Source: Rhodoligotrophos defluvii (GTDB lineage: Bacteria > Pseudomonadota > Alphaproteobacteria > Rhizobiales > Im1). From it: a stretch of 64,000 nt of DNA. The stretch's first letter is position 1. Each line of letters opens with the position of its first letter. A model generated the notes under the pieces. That model was not told the origin of the DNA, did no database searches, and saw nothing but the letters and a program-made list of their open reading frames with translations. The translations under genes were made by a program, and so were the position numbers. The stretch covers positions 268,915 through 332,914 of the forward strand of contig NZ_SZZM01000006.1 in assembly GCF_005281615.1 (NCBI RefSeq), given 5' to 3'. This document shows, one piece after another, positions 1-8,642 of this stretch.

Positions 1-284
1 TCGTCAGGCGGCGACGACCGGTCCCACGCCCGCAGGACGACGGCTGCGTTGGGCCAAGCAGCAGCGAGATCGGGGTCGACAACCGACCGCCTCAGCATGT
101 CGGCGATCGGCACGAGAAATGAGAACATCAGGAACAGGAACAGCGGCAGCACGAGCGCGATGGCGGCGAGCTGCCGACGGCGCCCGGCGCGCCTGAGGTC
201 GCGTCGGAGCCGTGCTGCCTCCGCACCTGTCCTGACGGTCTGCCGTGGTGCGACCTCAACCGACGCCGAAGACACGCCTGCCAC
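1..284 (-). CDS. ABC transporter permease, PotB-like (partial, N-terminal part)
   Basis: Only the first ~95 codons lie in the window; the gene runs off the left edge. Translation of the minus strand gives a basic, Arg-rich N-terminal tail followed by a hydrophobic segment (AIALVLPLFLFLMFSFLVP) and the motif IADMLRRSV, which is the usual beginning of PotB/class I permeases of polyamine- and putrescine-type importers. GTG codons at 284 and 275 are both possible starts, 3-12 bases after the stop of the binding-protein gene. The gene order ATPase, binding protein, permease indicates one operon. The family is inferred from this order plus the first membrane segment, so the exact substrate is unknown. 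Confidence 0.7.
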   Translation of the reverse strand, partial: MAGVSSASVEVAPRQTVRTGAEAARLRRDLRRAGRRRQLAAIALVLPLFLFLMFSFLVPIADMLRRSVVDPDLAAAWPNAAVVLRAWDRSSPPD

Positions 285-287
285 GGA

Positions 288-1349
288 TCAGCTTGAGGCC
301 CAGGTATTGAACCGCTCGGTCAGCCGATCGATGTTCTCGATCCAGAACTCGTCCGAAATGTGCAGGACATTGGCGAAGTTCTCCGGTGCCGTCGGCAAGT
401 CGGCGAGCCGCTTGGGATCGATCAGCTTGTCGGCTCCCTTCGCCGTCACGCCATAGGCGATCGCTTCCGGTAGCTTCGCCTGGTTCTCGGGCTTGCCGAC
501 GAAAGCAAGGTACTGGAGCGCCTGCTCCTTGTTGGGCGAGGTCTTGAGAATCACCCAGCTGTCGAGGGTATAGAGCGCTCCGTCCCATTGGATGCCGAAA
601 TTGCGGCCGTCATTGCGGTTGGCGGCATCGATGCGGCCATTATAGGCCGAGGTCATTACCACCTCGCCGGAGGCGAGGAGCTGCGGCGGCTGTGCGCCGG
701 CCTTCCACCAGATGATGTCCTGCTTGATGCTGTCGAGCTTCTTGAAGGCGCGGTCCACGCCCTCAGGTGTCGCGAGCACTTCGTAGACCTTGTCAAGCGG
801 CACGCCGTCGGCGATCAGGGCGATCTCCAGGTTGATCTTGGGGCCCTGGCGAAGGGCTCGCTTGCCTGGGAATTTCTGGGTGTCGAAGAAATCAGCCCAG
901 CCCTTCGGCTCCTCCTTGAGCTTGTCTTTGTCATAGGCCAGCACGTTGTCATAGACGATGGCGCCGACGCCGCACTCGCTCACCGCGGATGGGATATAGG
1001 CGTCCTTGCCGCCGATCTTCGACCAGTCGAGCGGCTCATAGAGCCCTTCGTCGCAGCCGATGGTCAGCTCCTCGCTTTCAACCTGGACCACGTCCCAGCC
1101 GGAATCGGTGCCGCCTTCGACTTTCGAGCGCAGCACGCCAATGCCGCCGTCCCAGCTCTCATCGATCAGCTGTATGCCGGTCTCCTTGGTGAAGGGCTCG
1201 AAATAGACCTTCTTCTGCGCCTCCTGATAAGCGCCGCCCCAGGACACGACCGTGAGCGGCCGCTGCTGCGCCTCGGCGACCGAGAAGGCGATGCCAGCCG
1301 TTATGCCGAGCGCGAGCAAGCCACCGGCTCGTGCAAGTCTGTTCTTCAT
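288..1349 (-). CDS. ABC transporter periplasmic substrate-binding protein, PotD/PotF-like
   Basis: A 353-residue extracytoplasmic solute receptor. The ATG at 1349 is preferred over an upstream in-frame start at 1388 because GGGAGG lies 7 bases before it and a clean signal peptide follows (basic MKNRLAR, hydrophobic core, cleavage near AEAQ). The mature protein begins with LTVVSWGGAYQEAQ, typical of the PotD/PotF family that binds polyamines, other small cations or amino-acid derivatives. The middle contains VVQVESEEL and GAIVYDNVLAYDK, also family-like. It sits 39 bases downstream of the ATPase gene in the same operon. The family assignment is firm; the ligand cannot be read from the sequence. 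Confidence 0.88.
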   Translation of the reverse strand: MKNRLARAGGLLALGITAGIAFSVAEAQQRPLTVVSWGGAYQEAQKKVYFEPFTKETGIQLIDESWDGGIGVLRSKVEGGTDSGWDVVQVESEELTIGCDEGLYEPLDWSKIGGKDAYIPSAVSECGVGAIVYDNVLAYDKDKLKEEPKGWADFFDTQKFPGKRALRQGPKINLEIALIADGVPLDKVYEVLATPEGVDRAFKKLDSIKQDIIWWKAGAQPPQLLASGEVVMTSAYNGRIDAANRNDGRNFGIQWDGALYTLDSWVILKTSPNKEQALQYLAFVGKPENQAKLPEAIAYGVTAKGADKLIDPKRLADLPTAPENFANVLHISDEFWIENIDRLTERFNTWASS

Positions 1350-1388
1350 TTCACAACCTCCCTTTTTCATCCCCTGTGGTGTCTTCAC

Positions 1389-2525
1389 CTACGCCGCGGC
1401 CAAAGCCCGCGCGTCCCTCGCATTCCAGCCGAGGCGAACCTTCATGCCCAGTGTGGTCCCCTGGGCGTGCCGCACCGGTGCTTTCACGACCAGTTCCTGT
1501 CCGTTTGCGGCGTCGAGCTGCAGCCGTACGTGATCACCGTGATAAATGACACCGGTGACAGTCGCGTCCATCTCATTGTCGAAGCCCGCGTCTTGGTCCG
1601 CCAGGAAAATGGCCTCGGGGCGGATGGAAACGAGCACATGGTCGCCGCGCGCGAGACCCGGCGCGGGATCGCAGATGATGCGGTGGCCGGCGCGGGTCAC
1701 GGCCACACCACGCCCGCTCTGGACGCTGTCGAGCGTCGCATCGATCTTGTTGTTCTCGCCGATGAACTGGGCGACGAAGGCAGAAATCGGGCGCTCGTAG
1801 ATTTCGCGCGGGCTGGCGATCTGCTGAATGCGGCCCTCGTTGAACACCGCCACCCGGTCCGACATGGTGAGGGCCTCGCCCTGGTCGTGGGTGACATAGA
1901 TCACAGTGACCCCTAGCCGATCGTGCAGGCTCTTGATCTCGTATTGCATGTGCTCGCGCAGCTGTTTGTCCAGCGCACCCAGCGGCTCGTCCATCAGCAC
2001 GAGCTTGGGCTCGAAAATGAGAGCACGGGCCAGGGCGATGCGCTGCTGTTGGCCACCGGAGAGCTGTTGCGGCATGCGTCCGCCCAAGTCGCTCAGCCGC
2101 ACCATGTCGAGGGCGTTGGCAACGCGCTCGGTGCGTTCCCTTTGGCCGATGCCGCGCACGCTCAAGGGAAAGGCCAGGTTCTCCGCAACAGTCATGTGAG
2201 GGAAGAGCGCGTAGTTCTGGAAAACCACTCCAATGCCGCGCTTGTAGGGCGGCACGCGAGTGATGTCCTCGCCTGCGATCGAGATCGTGCCGCGGGTGGG
2301 TAGCTCGAAGCCGGCAAGCATCATCAGCGCGGTTGTCTTCCCTGACCCAGATGGCCCCAGGAGCGTCAAAAACTCGCCTTTTTGAACATCAAGGTTGAGG
2401 TCTTGGATGACCAGCGTGATGCCATCATAGGTCTTTTCGACCCCGGTGAAGCGCACCAGGATATCCGGTTCAGGCGCTGGTACAGGGTCGCGTTGCGTCT
2501 TTGCGTAGGATTGCGCTTGGACCAA
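1389..2525 (-). CDS. ABC transporter ATP-binding protein, PotA-like
   Basis: A 378-residue ATPase of the spermidine/putrescine or iron type. It has Walker A GPSGSGKT, the Q-loop VFQNYALFPHMT, the ABC signature LSGGQQQR and Walker B LVLMDEPLGALD, followed by a C-terminal TOBE-type regulatory domain (from about residue 240). No ATG is available in frame. A TTG at 2525 with GGAG nine bases upstream is the best start, and the folded domain begins about 25 residues later. It is the first gene of the operon with the binding protein and the permease, and is divergent from the M20 deacetylase gene. Confidence 0.9.
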   Translation of the reverse strand: MVQAQSYAKTQRDPVPAPEPDILVRFTGVEKTYDGITLVIQDLNLDVQKGEFLTLLGPSGSGKTTALMMLAGFELPTRGTISIAGEDITRVPPYKRGIGVVFQNYALFPHMTVAENLAFPLSVRGIGQRERTERVANALDMVRLSDLGGRMPQQLSGGQQQRIALARALIFEPKLVLMDEPLGALDKQLREHMQYEIKSLHDRLGVTVIYVTHDQGEALTMSDRVAVFNEGRIQQIASPREIYERPISAFVAQFIGENNKIDATLDSVQSGRGVAVTRAGHRIICDPAPGLARGDHVLVSIRPEAIFLADQDAGFDNEMDATVTGVIYHGDHVRLQLDAANGQELVVKAPVRHAQGTTLGMKVRLGWNARDARALAAA

Positions 2526-2744
2526 GCTTGCGAGCTCCGCGATGGGCTAGGCATGGTGGTGTCGGTTACCCCCTAATCAATACCGATTTTGCCCGGCAAT
2601 CAACGCTATGCCTGTGCTTCGGCCGTGGCCTACGACCATGGTATGAGGTTGAGATGGCGGGAGCCCTATGCGGGCGAGCCCACCTGCGGTATTGGTGTTG
2701 CCGCAGCTTCCGCTCTGCCCCGACCCGACTTGGTCCTGTCCCAA
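2526..2744. promoter_or_regulatory. Divergent intergenic region between PotA-like gene and M20 deacetylase gene
   Basis: 219 bases separate the two divergent starts, so both promoters should lie here. The stretch is open on the plus strand in the deacetylase frame, which is why a longer N terminus is formally possible. I see no clear sigma-70 boxes or long palindrome. Confidence 0.3.
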
Positions 2745-3899
2745 ATGGCTCTGCAGCGTACTATCGAGATCCTCGACCAGCTCATCGGCTTTCCCACCGT
2801 CAGCCGGGATTCCAACCTCGATCTGATCCGCTATATCAAGGGTTTTCTCCGCCAGATCGGTATCGAGGCGCGCGTCATTCACGACGAGACGGGCAGCAAG
2901 GCCAATCTCTATGCCGTGATCGGGCCGGCTGATGTTCCGGGCGTCATGCTTTCCGGCCATACGGATGTGGTGCCCACGGAGGGGCAGTCCTGGTCGAGCG
3001 ATCCGTTCCGCATGGTGCAGCGGGACGGACGCCTCTATGGCCGGGGTACGGCTGACATGAAGGGGTTCATCGCCTGCGTGCTGACTATGGCTGAGGAAAG
3101 CGTTGGTCGTGCCTTGCGCCGGCCTTTGCACCTCGCCTTCAGCTATGACGAGGAGGTGGGCTGCATCGGGGTGCGCCGGCTGATCGACCATATGGCGGGC
3201 AGCAGCACCCTCCCTGCCCTTTGCATCGTGGGCGAGCCGACCTCCATGCGCACGGTGATCGCGCATAAGGGCAAGGTCGCGGGCCGCATCAGCTGCACCG
3301 GACACGAATGCCATTCGAGCCATGCGCCCAGCGGACTCAATGCCATCTATATGGCGTCCGACATGGTCGCGCATCTCCGGGCGCTGCAGGACGACATCGT
3401 GGCAGGCGGGCAGCATGATGCGGAGTTCGAGGTGCCGTTCACCACGCTCCATGTGGGCACCATTCACGGCGGCACGGCGCTCAATATCGTACCGCGGGAC
3501 TGTGCGTTGGATTTCGAGATCCGCAGTCTGCCTGGCGAGGACCCGCAACCGCTGCTCGATCGGATCCGGGACAAGGCCGAGCAGATGAGCCGGACGGTGC
3601 AGGTCCGGTTTCCCAACAGCGGCGTTGCAGTTGACATCACCAACGAATACCCGTCGCTGAACACCGCGCCCGATGACGAGGCGGTTGCCACCGTCACCCG
3701 GCTTACGGGCGTCAACAGCCTAGGCAAGATCGCGTTCGGCACGGAAGGCGGCCTATTCCGCCAGCGGCTCGGCATCCCCACCGTGGTTTGCGGGCCGGGC
3801 AATATCGAGCAGGCGCACAAGCCGGACGAATATGTGGCGGCCGGTCAGCTCGCTGCCTGTACGACCATGCTCCGCCGGCTGCTGGACCAGCTAGCGTGA
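2745..3899 (+). CDS. argE: M20 family metallodeacetylase, acetylornithine deacetylase (ArgE)-like
   Basis: A 384-residue zinc/cobalt-dependent amidohydrolase that in ArgE removes acetyl from N2-acetylornithine. Visible M20 signatures are SGHTDVVP (metal His and Asp), GRGTADMKG (bridging Asp), SYDEEVGCIG (catalytic Glu pair), IVGEPT (metal Glu) and EQAHKPDEYV (last metal His). The dimerisation/lid domain lies between. The ATG at 2745 gives the usual ArgE length; the frame stays open 52 codons upstream, but that part looks non-coding. Its position divergent from a PotA/D-type importer suggests it may act on an imported acylated amine or amino acid rather than in arginine synthesis. That is inference. 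Confidence 0.85.
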   Translation: MALQRTIEILDQLIGFPTVSRDSNLDLIRYIKGFLRQIGIEARVIHDETGSKANLYAVIGPADVPGVMLSGHTDVVPTEGQSWSSDPFRMVQRDGRLYGRGTADMKGFIACVLTMAEESVGRALRRPLHLAFSYDEEVGCIGVRRLIDHMAGSSTLPALCIVGEPTSMRTVIAHKGKVAGRISCTGHECHSSHAPSGLNAIYMASDMVAHLRALQDDIVAGGQHDAEFEVPFTTLHVGTIHGGTALNIVPRDCALDFEIRSLPGEDPQPLLDRIRDKAEQMSRTVQVRFPNSGVAVDITNEYPSLNTAPDDEAVATVTRLTGVNSLGKIAFGTEGGLFRQRLGIPTVVCGPGNIEQAHKPDEYVAAGQLAACTTMLRRLLDQLA

Positions 3900-3969
3900 A
3901 GATGCCGCGTCGCTCCTGGATGCCGGGCGGGAGTGTGTAATGACGTTTTTTAATTATTCAGCTATTTAC

Positions 3970-4060
3970 GTCATGCCAGCCTTGAGCCGGCATCCAGGGT
4001 CGCACGGCACAAGCTTTCCCCTTGGCCCCTGGATTGCCGCGTCAAGCGCGGCAATGACGA
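3970..4060. repeat. Inverted pair of palindromic intergenic repeats (BIME-like), copy A
   Basis: Two related palindromic units face each other: 3970-3999 reads GTCATGCC...GGCATCCAGGG and 4028-4059 reads CCTGGATTGCC...GGCAATGAC. Each unit can fold into a hairpin around a TTGA/TCAA centre. The same core occurs at 8594, 40157 and 46519. The pair lies between two genes that end towards each other (deacetylase plus, LysR minus), so it may also serve as a bidirectional transcript end. Confidence 0.8.
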
Positions 4061-4083
4061 ATTCCTAGGGCAACCGGGAAGCC

Positions 4084-5010
4084 TTAGTCCCAAGGCGCCA
4101 TGCCCGGCAGGTTGCCGTCGGCGGTGAGTTTGCGGCAGTGTTCCTCGAAAGCCTCGGTGGCGCGGGTGCGGCGCAGGCCTTTCAGCGTAGCCATGCCGAG
4201 CACCATGGGCTTGTAGTCACCCTCCAGCCGCACATAGGCCAGCGGCTTGCCATTGACGGCCGCCTTGTTTAGCGGGCGCGCGGTGAGCAACGAAAAGCCG
4301 AAGCCGCTCGCCACGTAGCTGCGCACCGTATCGGGGAATTCGGAGCGGGCGGCGATATTCGGAGTGAGGCCTGCACGCGCGAACAGCGAGAGGAAATATT
4401 CGCGGCTCAGGGGCAGGTCCAGCAGGATGAAGGGCTCCTCCGCGAGGCGCGACAACGGCAGCGACTTGTGCTTGGCCAAGGGATGGTCGGCGGCCAGGAG
4501 CAGGTAAGAGGGCAGCTCGGCCAGGGGCTCGAACGCGATGTCCTCGGTGACGTTCAGGGAATAGGTGATGGCGAGGTTGATCTCCGCCCGCCGCAACTTG
4601 GCCAGCAACGACGCCTCGTCCCCCTCCACCACCCGCAGCTTCACCTCCGGATATTGGGCAAGGAAGCGCTTGCACAGCTCGGGAATGATCAGCGGAGCAT
4701 AGGTCTGGAATGTGCCGATATGGAGAGGGCCGGTGACGGTGGTCGCCACCTGGTCGGCAATTGAGTGCAGCTCCTCCGCCTGCTGGAGCAGCGCCTTGGC
4801 GGCCTGAAGAAAGCGTTCGCCCGCCGGCGTGAGCGACAGGCCCTGGGCGTGATGGCGCACGAACAGCTGCAGCCCGAATTCGGCCTCGAGCTGGGAAATG
4901 GCCGCAGAGATCGAGGGCTGGGAAATATTCACCCGTTCGGACGCGAGCGTCACGCTTCCGGTCTCGCCGGCCGCCACGAAATAGGCGAGCTGCCTGAGCG
5001 TGAAGCGCAT
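4084..5010 (-). CDS. LysR family transcriptional regulator
   Basis: A 308-residue LysR-type regulator. The winged helix-turn-helix is at residues 1-62 (MRFTLRQLAYFVAAGETGS, then SQPSISAAISQLEAEFG). The remainder matches the two-lobed inducer-binding domain, with LHIGTFQTYAPL opening lobe I. The ATG at 5010 matches the canonical LysR N terminus; a longer in-frame start at 5082 adds an unlikely 24-residue tail. It is last in the minus-strand run after the DUF1028, RidA, monooxygenase and reductase genes, so it is the probable local regulator of that run. The inducer is unknown, but is presumably the pathway substrate or an intermediate. Confidence 0.9.
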   Translation of the reverse strand: MRFTLRQLAYFVAAGETGSVTLASERVNISQPSISAAISQLEAEFGLQLFVRHHAQGLSLTPAGERFLQAAKALLQQAEELHSIADQVATTVTGPLHIGTFQTYAPLIIPELCKRFLAQYPEVKLRVVEGDEASLLAKLRRAEINLAITYSLNVTEDIAFEPLAELPSYLLLAADHPLAKHKSLPLSRLAEEPFILLDLPLSREYFLSLFARAGLTPNIAARSEFPDTVRSYVASGFGFSLLTARPLNKAAVNGKPLAYVRLEGDYKPMVLGMATLKGLRRTRATEAFEEHCRKLTADGNLPGMAPWD

Positions 5011-5160
5011 GGTGAAGTTGTAACTTTCCGACGAAATCACCGGGTGTGCCCAGCCGGAACGGTGCCGGAACCGCGGAAGCACCGCGGCCCGGCGATAATT
5101 GACGCCTGGGACGGCGAGATGATCCGTCCCGTGATCGTGCCGGTCAAGCGCGTTTGCGGC

Positions 5161-5838
5161 TCAGAGGTCCCCCGGCACACCATAAGAGGGAGCAGAGGCC
5201 GGGTTGAGCGCCCTGGCCACATAGTCCTCCATCTGCGGCTTCCACAAATCCCAGAGGCGGGCAAGCTCGCCAATCGGGTCCGTCTCGTGCCAGTCCACCC
5301 GCAGGTCGGCAATGGGCCAAGCCACATCGCGCACAAGCAGCATGCCCACCGAATGCACCGGCCCCTCTTCCCCGCCCGCATCGAGGGCGGCCTGCATGAC
5401 GGCGATCAGGCGGTCGCCCAAGGGGGCATCCGCCATGGCCTGGAACGTCTCCACCATGCGCTCGGGCACGGCCTCGCTCGATAGGAGGTTGCCGGCGGCG
5501 ACCACGTCCTGCGCGGCGACGGTGCGATGGCGGCCCAAGGTCTTCGCACCGGAGAAGGCTGCGGTGTTGCCGTTGCAGTCAACCAGGGCCAGCTGCCGAT
5601 AGTCGATATGCTTGGCCCCCTCGCGCAGGCGTTCCAGCGCCTGCTCGGCCGAAAGGCCCGAGGCCATGAGGTCGAGGCCGCGCGGGCCCAGGGTGGGGTC
5701 GGTGATGTTCTGGGTCGCCACGACGCCGACACCGGCGCGGGCATGGGCGCAGCGGGCGGCAACGCAGGGGCTCGACGATGATACGGCGATGCCGAACATG
5801 CCGGTTTTGGCGCAGCGCGCCGAGACGGAAAAGGTCAT
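5161..5838 (-). CDS. DUF1028 family protein (Ntn-hydrolase-like fold)
   Basis: A 225-residue protein starting MTFSVSARCAKTGMFGIAV, the hallmark N terminus of the DUF1028 family. That family is assigned to the Ntn-hydrolase superfamily but has no settled reaction. A conserved core follows (VGVVATQNITDPTLGPRGLDLM, then LALVDCNGNTAAFSGAKT). The C-terminal part (DLRVDWHETDPIGEL) matches the usual end of the family. It lies 42 bases upstream in transcription order of nothing but the LysR gene, and downstream of the RidA gene. The context suggests hydrolysis of a peptide- or amide-like intermediate, but that is inference. Confidence 0.82.
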   Translation of the reverse strand: MTFSVSARCAKTGMFGIAVSSSSPCVAARCAHARAGVGVVATQNITDPTLGPRGLDLMASGLSAEQALERLREGAKHIDYRQLALVDCNGNTAAFSGAKTLGRHRTVAAQDVVAAGNLLSSEAVPERMVETFQAMADAPLGDRLIAVMQAALDAGGEEGPVHSVGMLLVRDVAWPIADLRVDWHETDPIGELARLWDLWKPQMEDYVARALNPASAPSYGVPGDL

Positions 5839-5880
5839 GGACTAAACCCCCTGTTCACTCACGCCTTGCAGATACGGCAA

Positions 5881-6294
5881 TCAGTCCGGAATCACGGCGG
5901 TGACCTCGATCTCGACCACCCATTCCGGGCGTGCCAGCGCCGGCACGACCAGGCCGGTGGAGCACGGAAAGACGCCCTTCAGCCACTTGCCCATCTCCTG
6001 ATAGACCGCCTCGCGGTAGCGAATGTCCGTGAGATAGACCACGATGCGGCAGATATGGGAGAGATCGCTGCCCGCCTCCTCCAGCAGCAGCTTGATGTTC
6101 TCCATGGCCTTTGCGGCCTGAGCACCGGGGTCGCCTACGTGCAGGCTTTCGCGCGTGTCCAGGTCCTGGGAGACCTGGCCGCGCAGAAAGACCATGGTGC
6201 CGCGCGCGACCACGCCCTGGGAGAGGTCGTTGTTCAGCTTCTGCTCGGGATAGGTGTCCTTGGTGTTGAACGGCCGGAGGCGCTTGTGGATCAT
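5881..6294 (-). CDS. RidA family (YjgF/YER057c/UK114) enamine/imine deaminase
   Basis: A 137-residue RidA-fold protein. The ATG at 6294 begins MIHKRLRPFNTKDTYPEQ, and the family pattern follows: a strand with FLRGQVSQDL, AAKAMENIKLLLEEAGSDL with the central helix, then VVYLTDIRYREAVYQ. The Arg in the C-terminal third (ICRIVVYLT region) and VEIEVTAVIPD near the end fit the trimer active-site layout. RidA proteins hydrolyse reactive enamines and imines, and relatives include 2-aminomuconate deaminase. It is cotranscribed with a flavin monooxygenase, so release of ammonia from a nitrogen-containing ring-cleavage product is a reasonable guess. Confidence 0.88.
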   Translation of the reverse strand: MIHKRLRPFNTKDTYPEQKLNNDLSQGVVARGTMVFLRGQVSQDLDTRESLHVGDPGAQAAKAMENIKLLLEEAGSDLSHICRIVVYLTDIRYREAVYQEMGKWLKGVFPCSTGLVVPALARPEWVVEIEVTAVIPD

Positions 6295-6364
6295 GGTCGC
6301 GAGATCTCGTTCAGAATGACGGAATGAGAACCGCGCCGGCTGATTACCGACGCGGCTGGTGAAG

Positions 6365-7831
6365 CTATTCGGCTGCGGCTTTCGGCCGGCCATAGACCCG
6401 GTCGGACAAGCCGGCCGCTTCCTTGGTAAAGCGCAGCGGCTCGTTCCAGTCGAAGTTCCGATAGACCGCCGCCAGGTGCGCGAAAGGCGGGGACTGGGCG
6501 AAGAGCTGGAAGGTCAGCCTATGGCCGGCATAATCGGAGTTCAGCAAATCGCGGGCGAAGGCCAGCAGCTTGCGGCGATCATCCGCGTGCCATTCGTCAT
6601 TGAGCGTGTAGTACTTGTTGAGCCATTTGCCGGCTTCCGGATCGCGGAAGCTCGCCGCATCCGGCGTGACGCAGATCTGCCCGCCGCACAGCTCACGCGC
6701 GATATGCATCATGTGATGCAGCTGACTGCAGGCGAAGACGCGGCCGGTCATCAGGAAAGTCTGGTTGGGCATCAGCAGGCCGGCGGGGCTGCGCTCCGCA
6801 TTGGCAATGGCGGCGGTGAGATGGGCGTCGATGCCGGCGCGGTAGCAGGCGAGTTCCGCCAGCTTCTCCTGCACGGCCTGCTGCTTCTCCAGCCCGGTCT
6901 GCTTCACGTTCCATAAGGCCGCACCGATCATCATGTCGGCCAGCTTCAGGTTGCGCTGCACGAAGGCAAAGGCGGAATAGCGGTGCAGGGTGGCGCGGAT
7001 GAAGGCGGCCGCCCGGGTGTGCTGGTAGAACAGCACGTTCTCCCAAGGAATCAGCACGTCGTCATAGACAACCAGGGTATCGATCTCGTCGAACTTGTTC
7101 GACAGCGGATAGTCTTCCGCCGGGGCGCGGCCGGCAAAGCCGGTGCGGCAGATGAAGCGCAGATTGGGCGAGGACAGATCGCAGATGAAGCCGACCGCGT
7201 ATTCAGACAGCTTGTCATCGCCCCAATTGGCGATAGTGGGCTTGGTGAAGGCCTGGTTCGCGTAAGCGGCGGCAGTCTCGTATTTGGCGCCGCGCACCAC
7301 GATGCCCGCATCGGTCTCCTTCACCACATGCAGCAGCATGTCCGGGTCCTGCTCCTGCGGACGCTTGGAGCGGTCGCCCTTGGGGTCGGTGTTGGCGGAG
7401 ACGTGGAACGGGTCGTTCTTGATGACGAGATTGATGTGCCGCTCGATATTCTCGGCAAAGCGCGGGTCAACCTCGTTGAGCACGTCCTTGCCGTCAAACA
7501 GCGACCACATCTCGCCGACAGTCTCGTCGCCCACGCGAGTGACGACGCCCTTGATGTCGTCCAGCACGACATCGGTGGCACGGCGCTTGTCGTGCCAGTC
7601 CTGCTGGGTATAGGGCAGCTTGAGGCCGACGGCGAAGCGCTCGCCGTTCTCCTCATAGGTCATGACGTCCTGGGTGGCCGGCTCGTGGGCCATATCATAG
7701 ATGCGGGCGCGGATGTCCACGAGCGGTTTGAACATGGGATGCTTGGTCACGTCAGTGACCCGCTCGCCATTGATCCAGATGCGCCGACCGTCGCGGATCG
7801 AGTCGCGATATTGATTTCCGGTCCTGATCAT
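6365..7831 (-). CDS. FADH2-dependent monooxygenase, HpaB / 4-hydroxyphenylacetate 3-hydroxylase family
   Basis: A 488-residue large component of a two-component flavin monooxygenase. It uses reduced FAD supplied by a separate reductase to hydroxylate an aromatic or heteroaromatic substrate. Visible HpaB-family stretches are the N-terminal helical domain (GNQYRDSIRDGRRIWING), the middle beta-domain motif VVKETDAGIVVRGAKYE, and DDVLIPWENVLFYQHTRA preceding the C-terminal helical FAD domain. Length is typical. The reductase gene lies 39 bases upstream. The neighbours (RidA, DUF1028, Liv transporter) are not those of 4-hydroxyphenylacetate catabolism, because no hpaDEFGHI-type ring-cleavage genes are present. 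A different substrate is therefore likely. Confidence 0.9.
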   Translation of the reverse strand: MIRTGNQYRDSIRDGRRIWINGERVTDVTKHPMFKPLVDIRARIYDMAHEPATQDVMTYEENGERFAVGLKLPYTQQDWHDKRRATDVVLDDIKGVVTRVGDETVGEMWSLFDGKDVLNEVDPRFAENIERHINLVIKNDPFHVSANTDPKGDRSKRPQEQDPDMLLHVVKETDAGIVVRGAKYETAAAYANQAFTKPTIANWGDDKLSEYAVGFICDLSSPNLRFICRTGFAGRAPAEDYPLSNKFDEIDTLVVYDDVLIPWENVLFYQHTRAAAFIRATLHRYSAFAFVQRNLKLADMMIGAALWNVKQTGLEKQQAVQEKLAELACYRAGIDAHLTAAIANAERSPAGLLMPNQTFLMTGRVFACSQLHHMMHIARELCGGQICVTPDAASFRDPEAGKWLNKYYTLNDEWHADDRRKLLAFARDLLNSDYAGHRLTFQLFAQSPPFAHLAAVYRNFDWNEPLRFTKEAAGLSDRVYGRPKAAAE

Positions 7832-7870
7832 TCGGTGCCTTTCCTGGCGGTCTCTTTCGGTGTTGGTTGC

Positions 7871-8431
7871 TCAGCTGGCCTTGGTGAGAGCCGCCGGGCT
7901 GCAATAGGCTCTGCGGCAGTGGGCGAGCGGCTTGCCCTCACCGGCATGGGTGCTCAGTACGCGGCCGATAAAGATCTTGTGCGTGCCTGCGTCATGGGCG
8001 GCATCGAGCACGCAATCGAAGCTCGCAACCGCGCCGGGCAGAATGGCCGCCCCGGTCACCCCGGTATGCCACTCGGCGCAGGCAAAGCTGAACGGCTCGT
8101 GTGTTCGGGACCGGCCGGCGAACACATCCGAGATATGAGCCTGATGGTCGGCCAGCAGGTTCACGCAGAAGATGCCGTTGGCGAGGATCGCGTCGGCGGC
8201 CGGGCTGCGCCGGTTGACGCAGGAGAGGATCATGGGCGGGTCGGCCGAAACGGAGGCCACCGCGCTGACCGTAACCCCGTAAAGCCCCGCCGGACCGCTG
8301 GTGGTCACCACGTTGACGCTGGTCACCGCACCGCTCATGGCCGCCAGAAACGCATCGCGATCCGCCGTAGGCAAATCGTGTAGTCCTTCATGAGAATGTG
8401 GGACCTGGTGTGCCATCGACGTTCTCAGCAT
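7871..8431 (-). CDS. Flavin reductase family protein (HpaC-like component)
   Basis: A 186-residue NAD(P)H:flavin oxidoreductase that supplies FADH2 to the adjacent HpaB-type oxygenase. FMN-binding split-barrel features are AMSGAVTSVNVVTTSGPAG, GVTVSAVASVSADPPMILSC and NGIFCVNLL near the middle. The ATG at 8431 has GGAGGG eight bases upstream and is preferred over an upstream TTG at 8446. It is the first gene of the reductase-oxygenase-RidA-DUF1028-LysR run. A candidate promoter lies about 100 bases upstream. Confidence 0.9.
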   Translation of the reverse strand: MLRTSMAHQVPHSHEGLHDLPTADRDAFLAAMSGAVTSVNVVTTSGPAGLYGVTVSAVASVSADPPMILSCVNRRSPAADAILANGIFCVNLLADHQAHISDVFAGRSRTHEPFSFACAEWHTGVTGAAILPGAVASFDCVLDAAHDAGTHKIFIGRVLSTHAGEGKPLAHCRRAYCSPAALTKAS

Positions 8432-8522
8432 GACCGAGCCCTCCAAGATATTGTCCGCGATCCAGTACCGCAGAAGGGGAAAGATCGACGGCCCCTATTA
8501 GGCCCCAGAATGCTGGTTCAGT

Positions 8523-8552
8523 ATATTATTTCTTGCGAATGCAGAGCTTCAA
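8523..8552 (-). promoter_or_regulatory. Candidate sigma-70-like promoter for the reductase/monooxygenase operon
   Basis: Read on the minus strand, TTGAAG (8547-8552) and TAATAT (8523-8528) are separated by 18 bases, in an AT-rich patch of an otherwise GC-rich gap, about 92 bases before the reductase ATG. Each hexamer matches the consensus at four of six positions. This would make the catabolic genes a transcription unit separate from livK. Confidence 0.35.
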
Positions 8553-8593
8553 GTTTTCCAATGCCAACGAGGGCTCGCGAAGCTTGGGTCAGG

Positions 8594-8628
8594 GCCCCGA
8601 GTTGCCGGGTTAAGCCCGGCAACCACGC
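8594..8628. repeat. Palindromic intergenic repeat, copy D (diverged single unit)
   Basis: GTTGCCGGGTTAAGCCCGGCAAC forms a near-perfect hairpin and matches the core of the repeats near 4 kb and 46.5 kb, with changes in the flanks (GGCCCCGA instead of CCCTGGAT). It lies between the livK stop and the reductase operon promoter, where it may also end the livK transcript. Confidence 0.6.
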
Positions 8629-8642
8629 AGGGCTGGTGCAGC

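Noticed and set aside
6365..8431. Assignment of the oxygenase/reductase pair as HpaBC of 4-hydroxyphenylacetate catabolism
   Set aside because: No homoprotocatechuate pathway genes are nearby and the neighbours differ, so only the family is claimed.
8529..8542. A 14-base string (ATTTCTTGCGAATG) shared with 61170-61183
   Set aside because: In a 64-kb window several exact 14-base matches are expected by chance, and the two sites differ in distance to the next gene.
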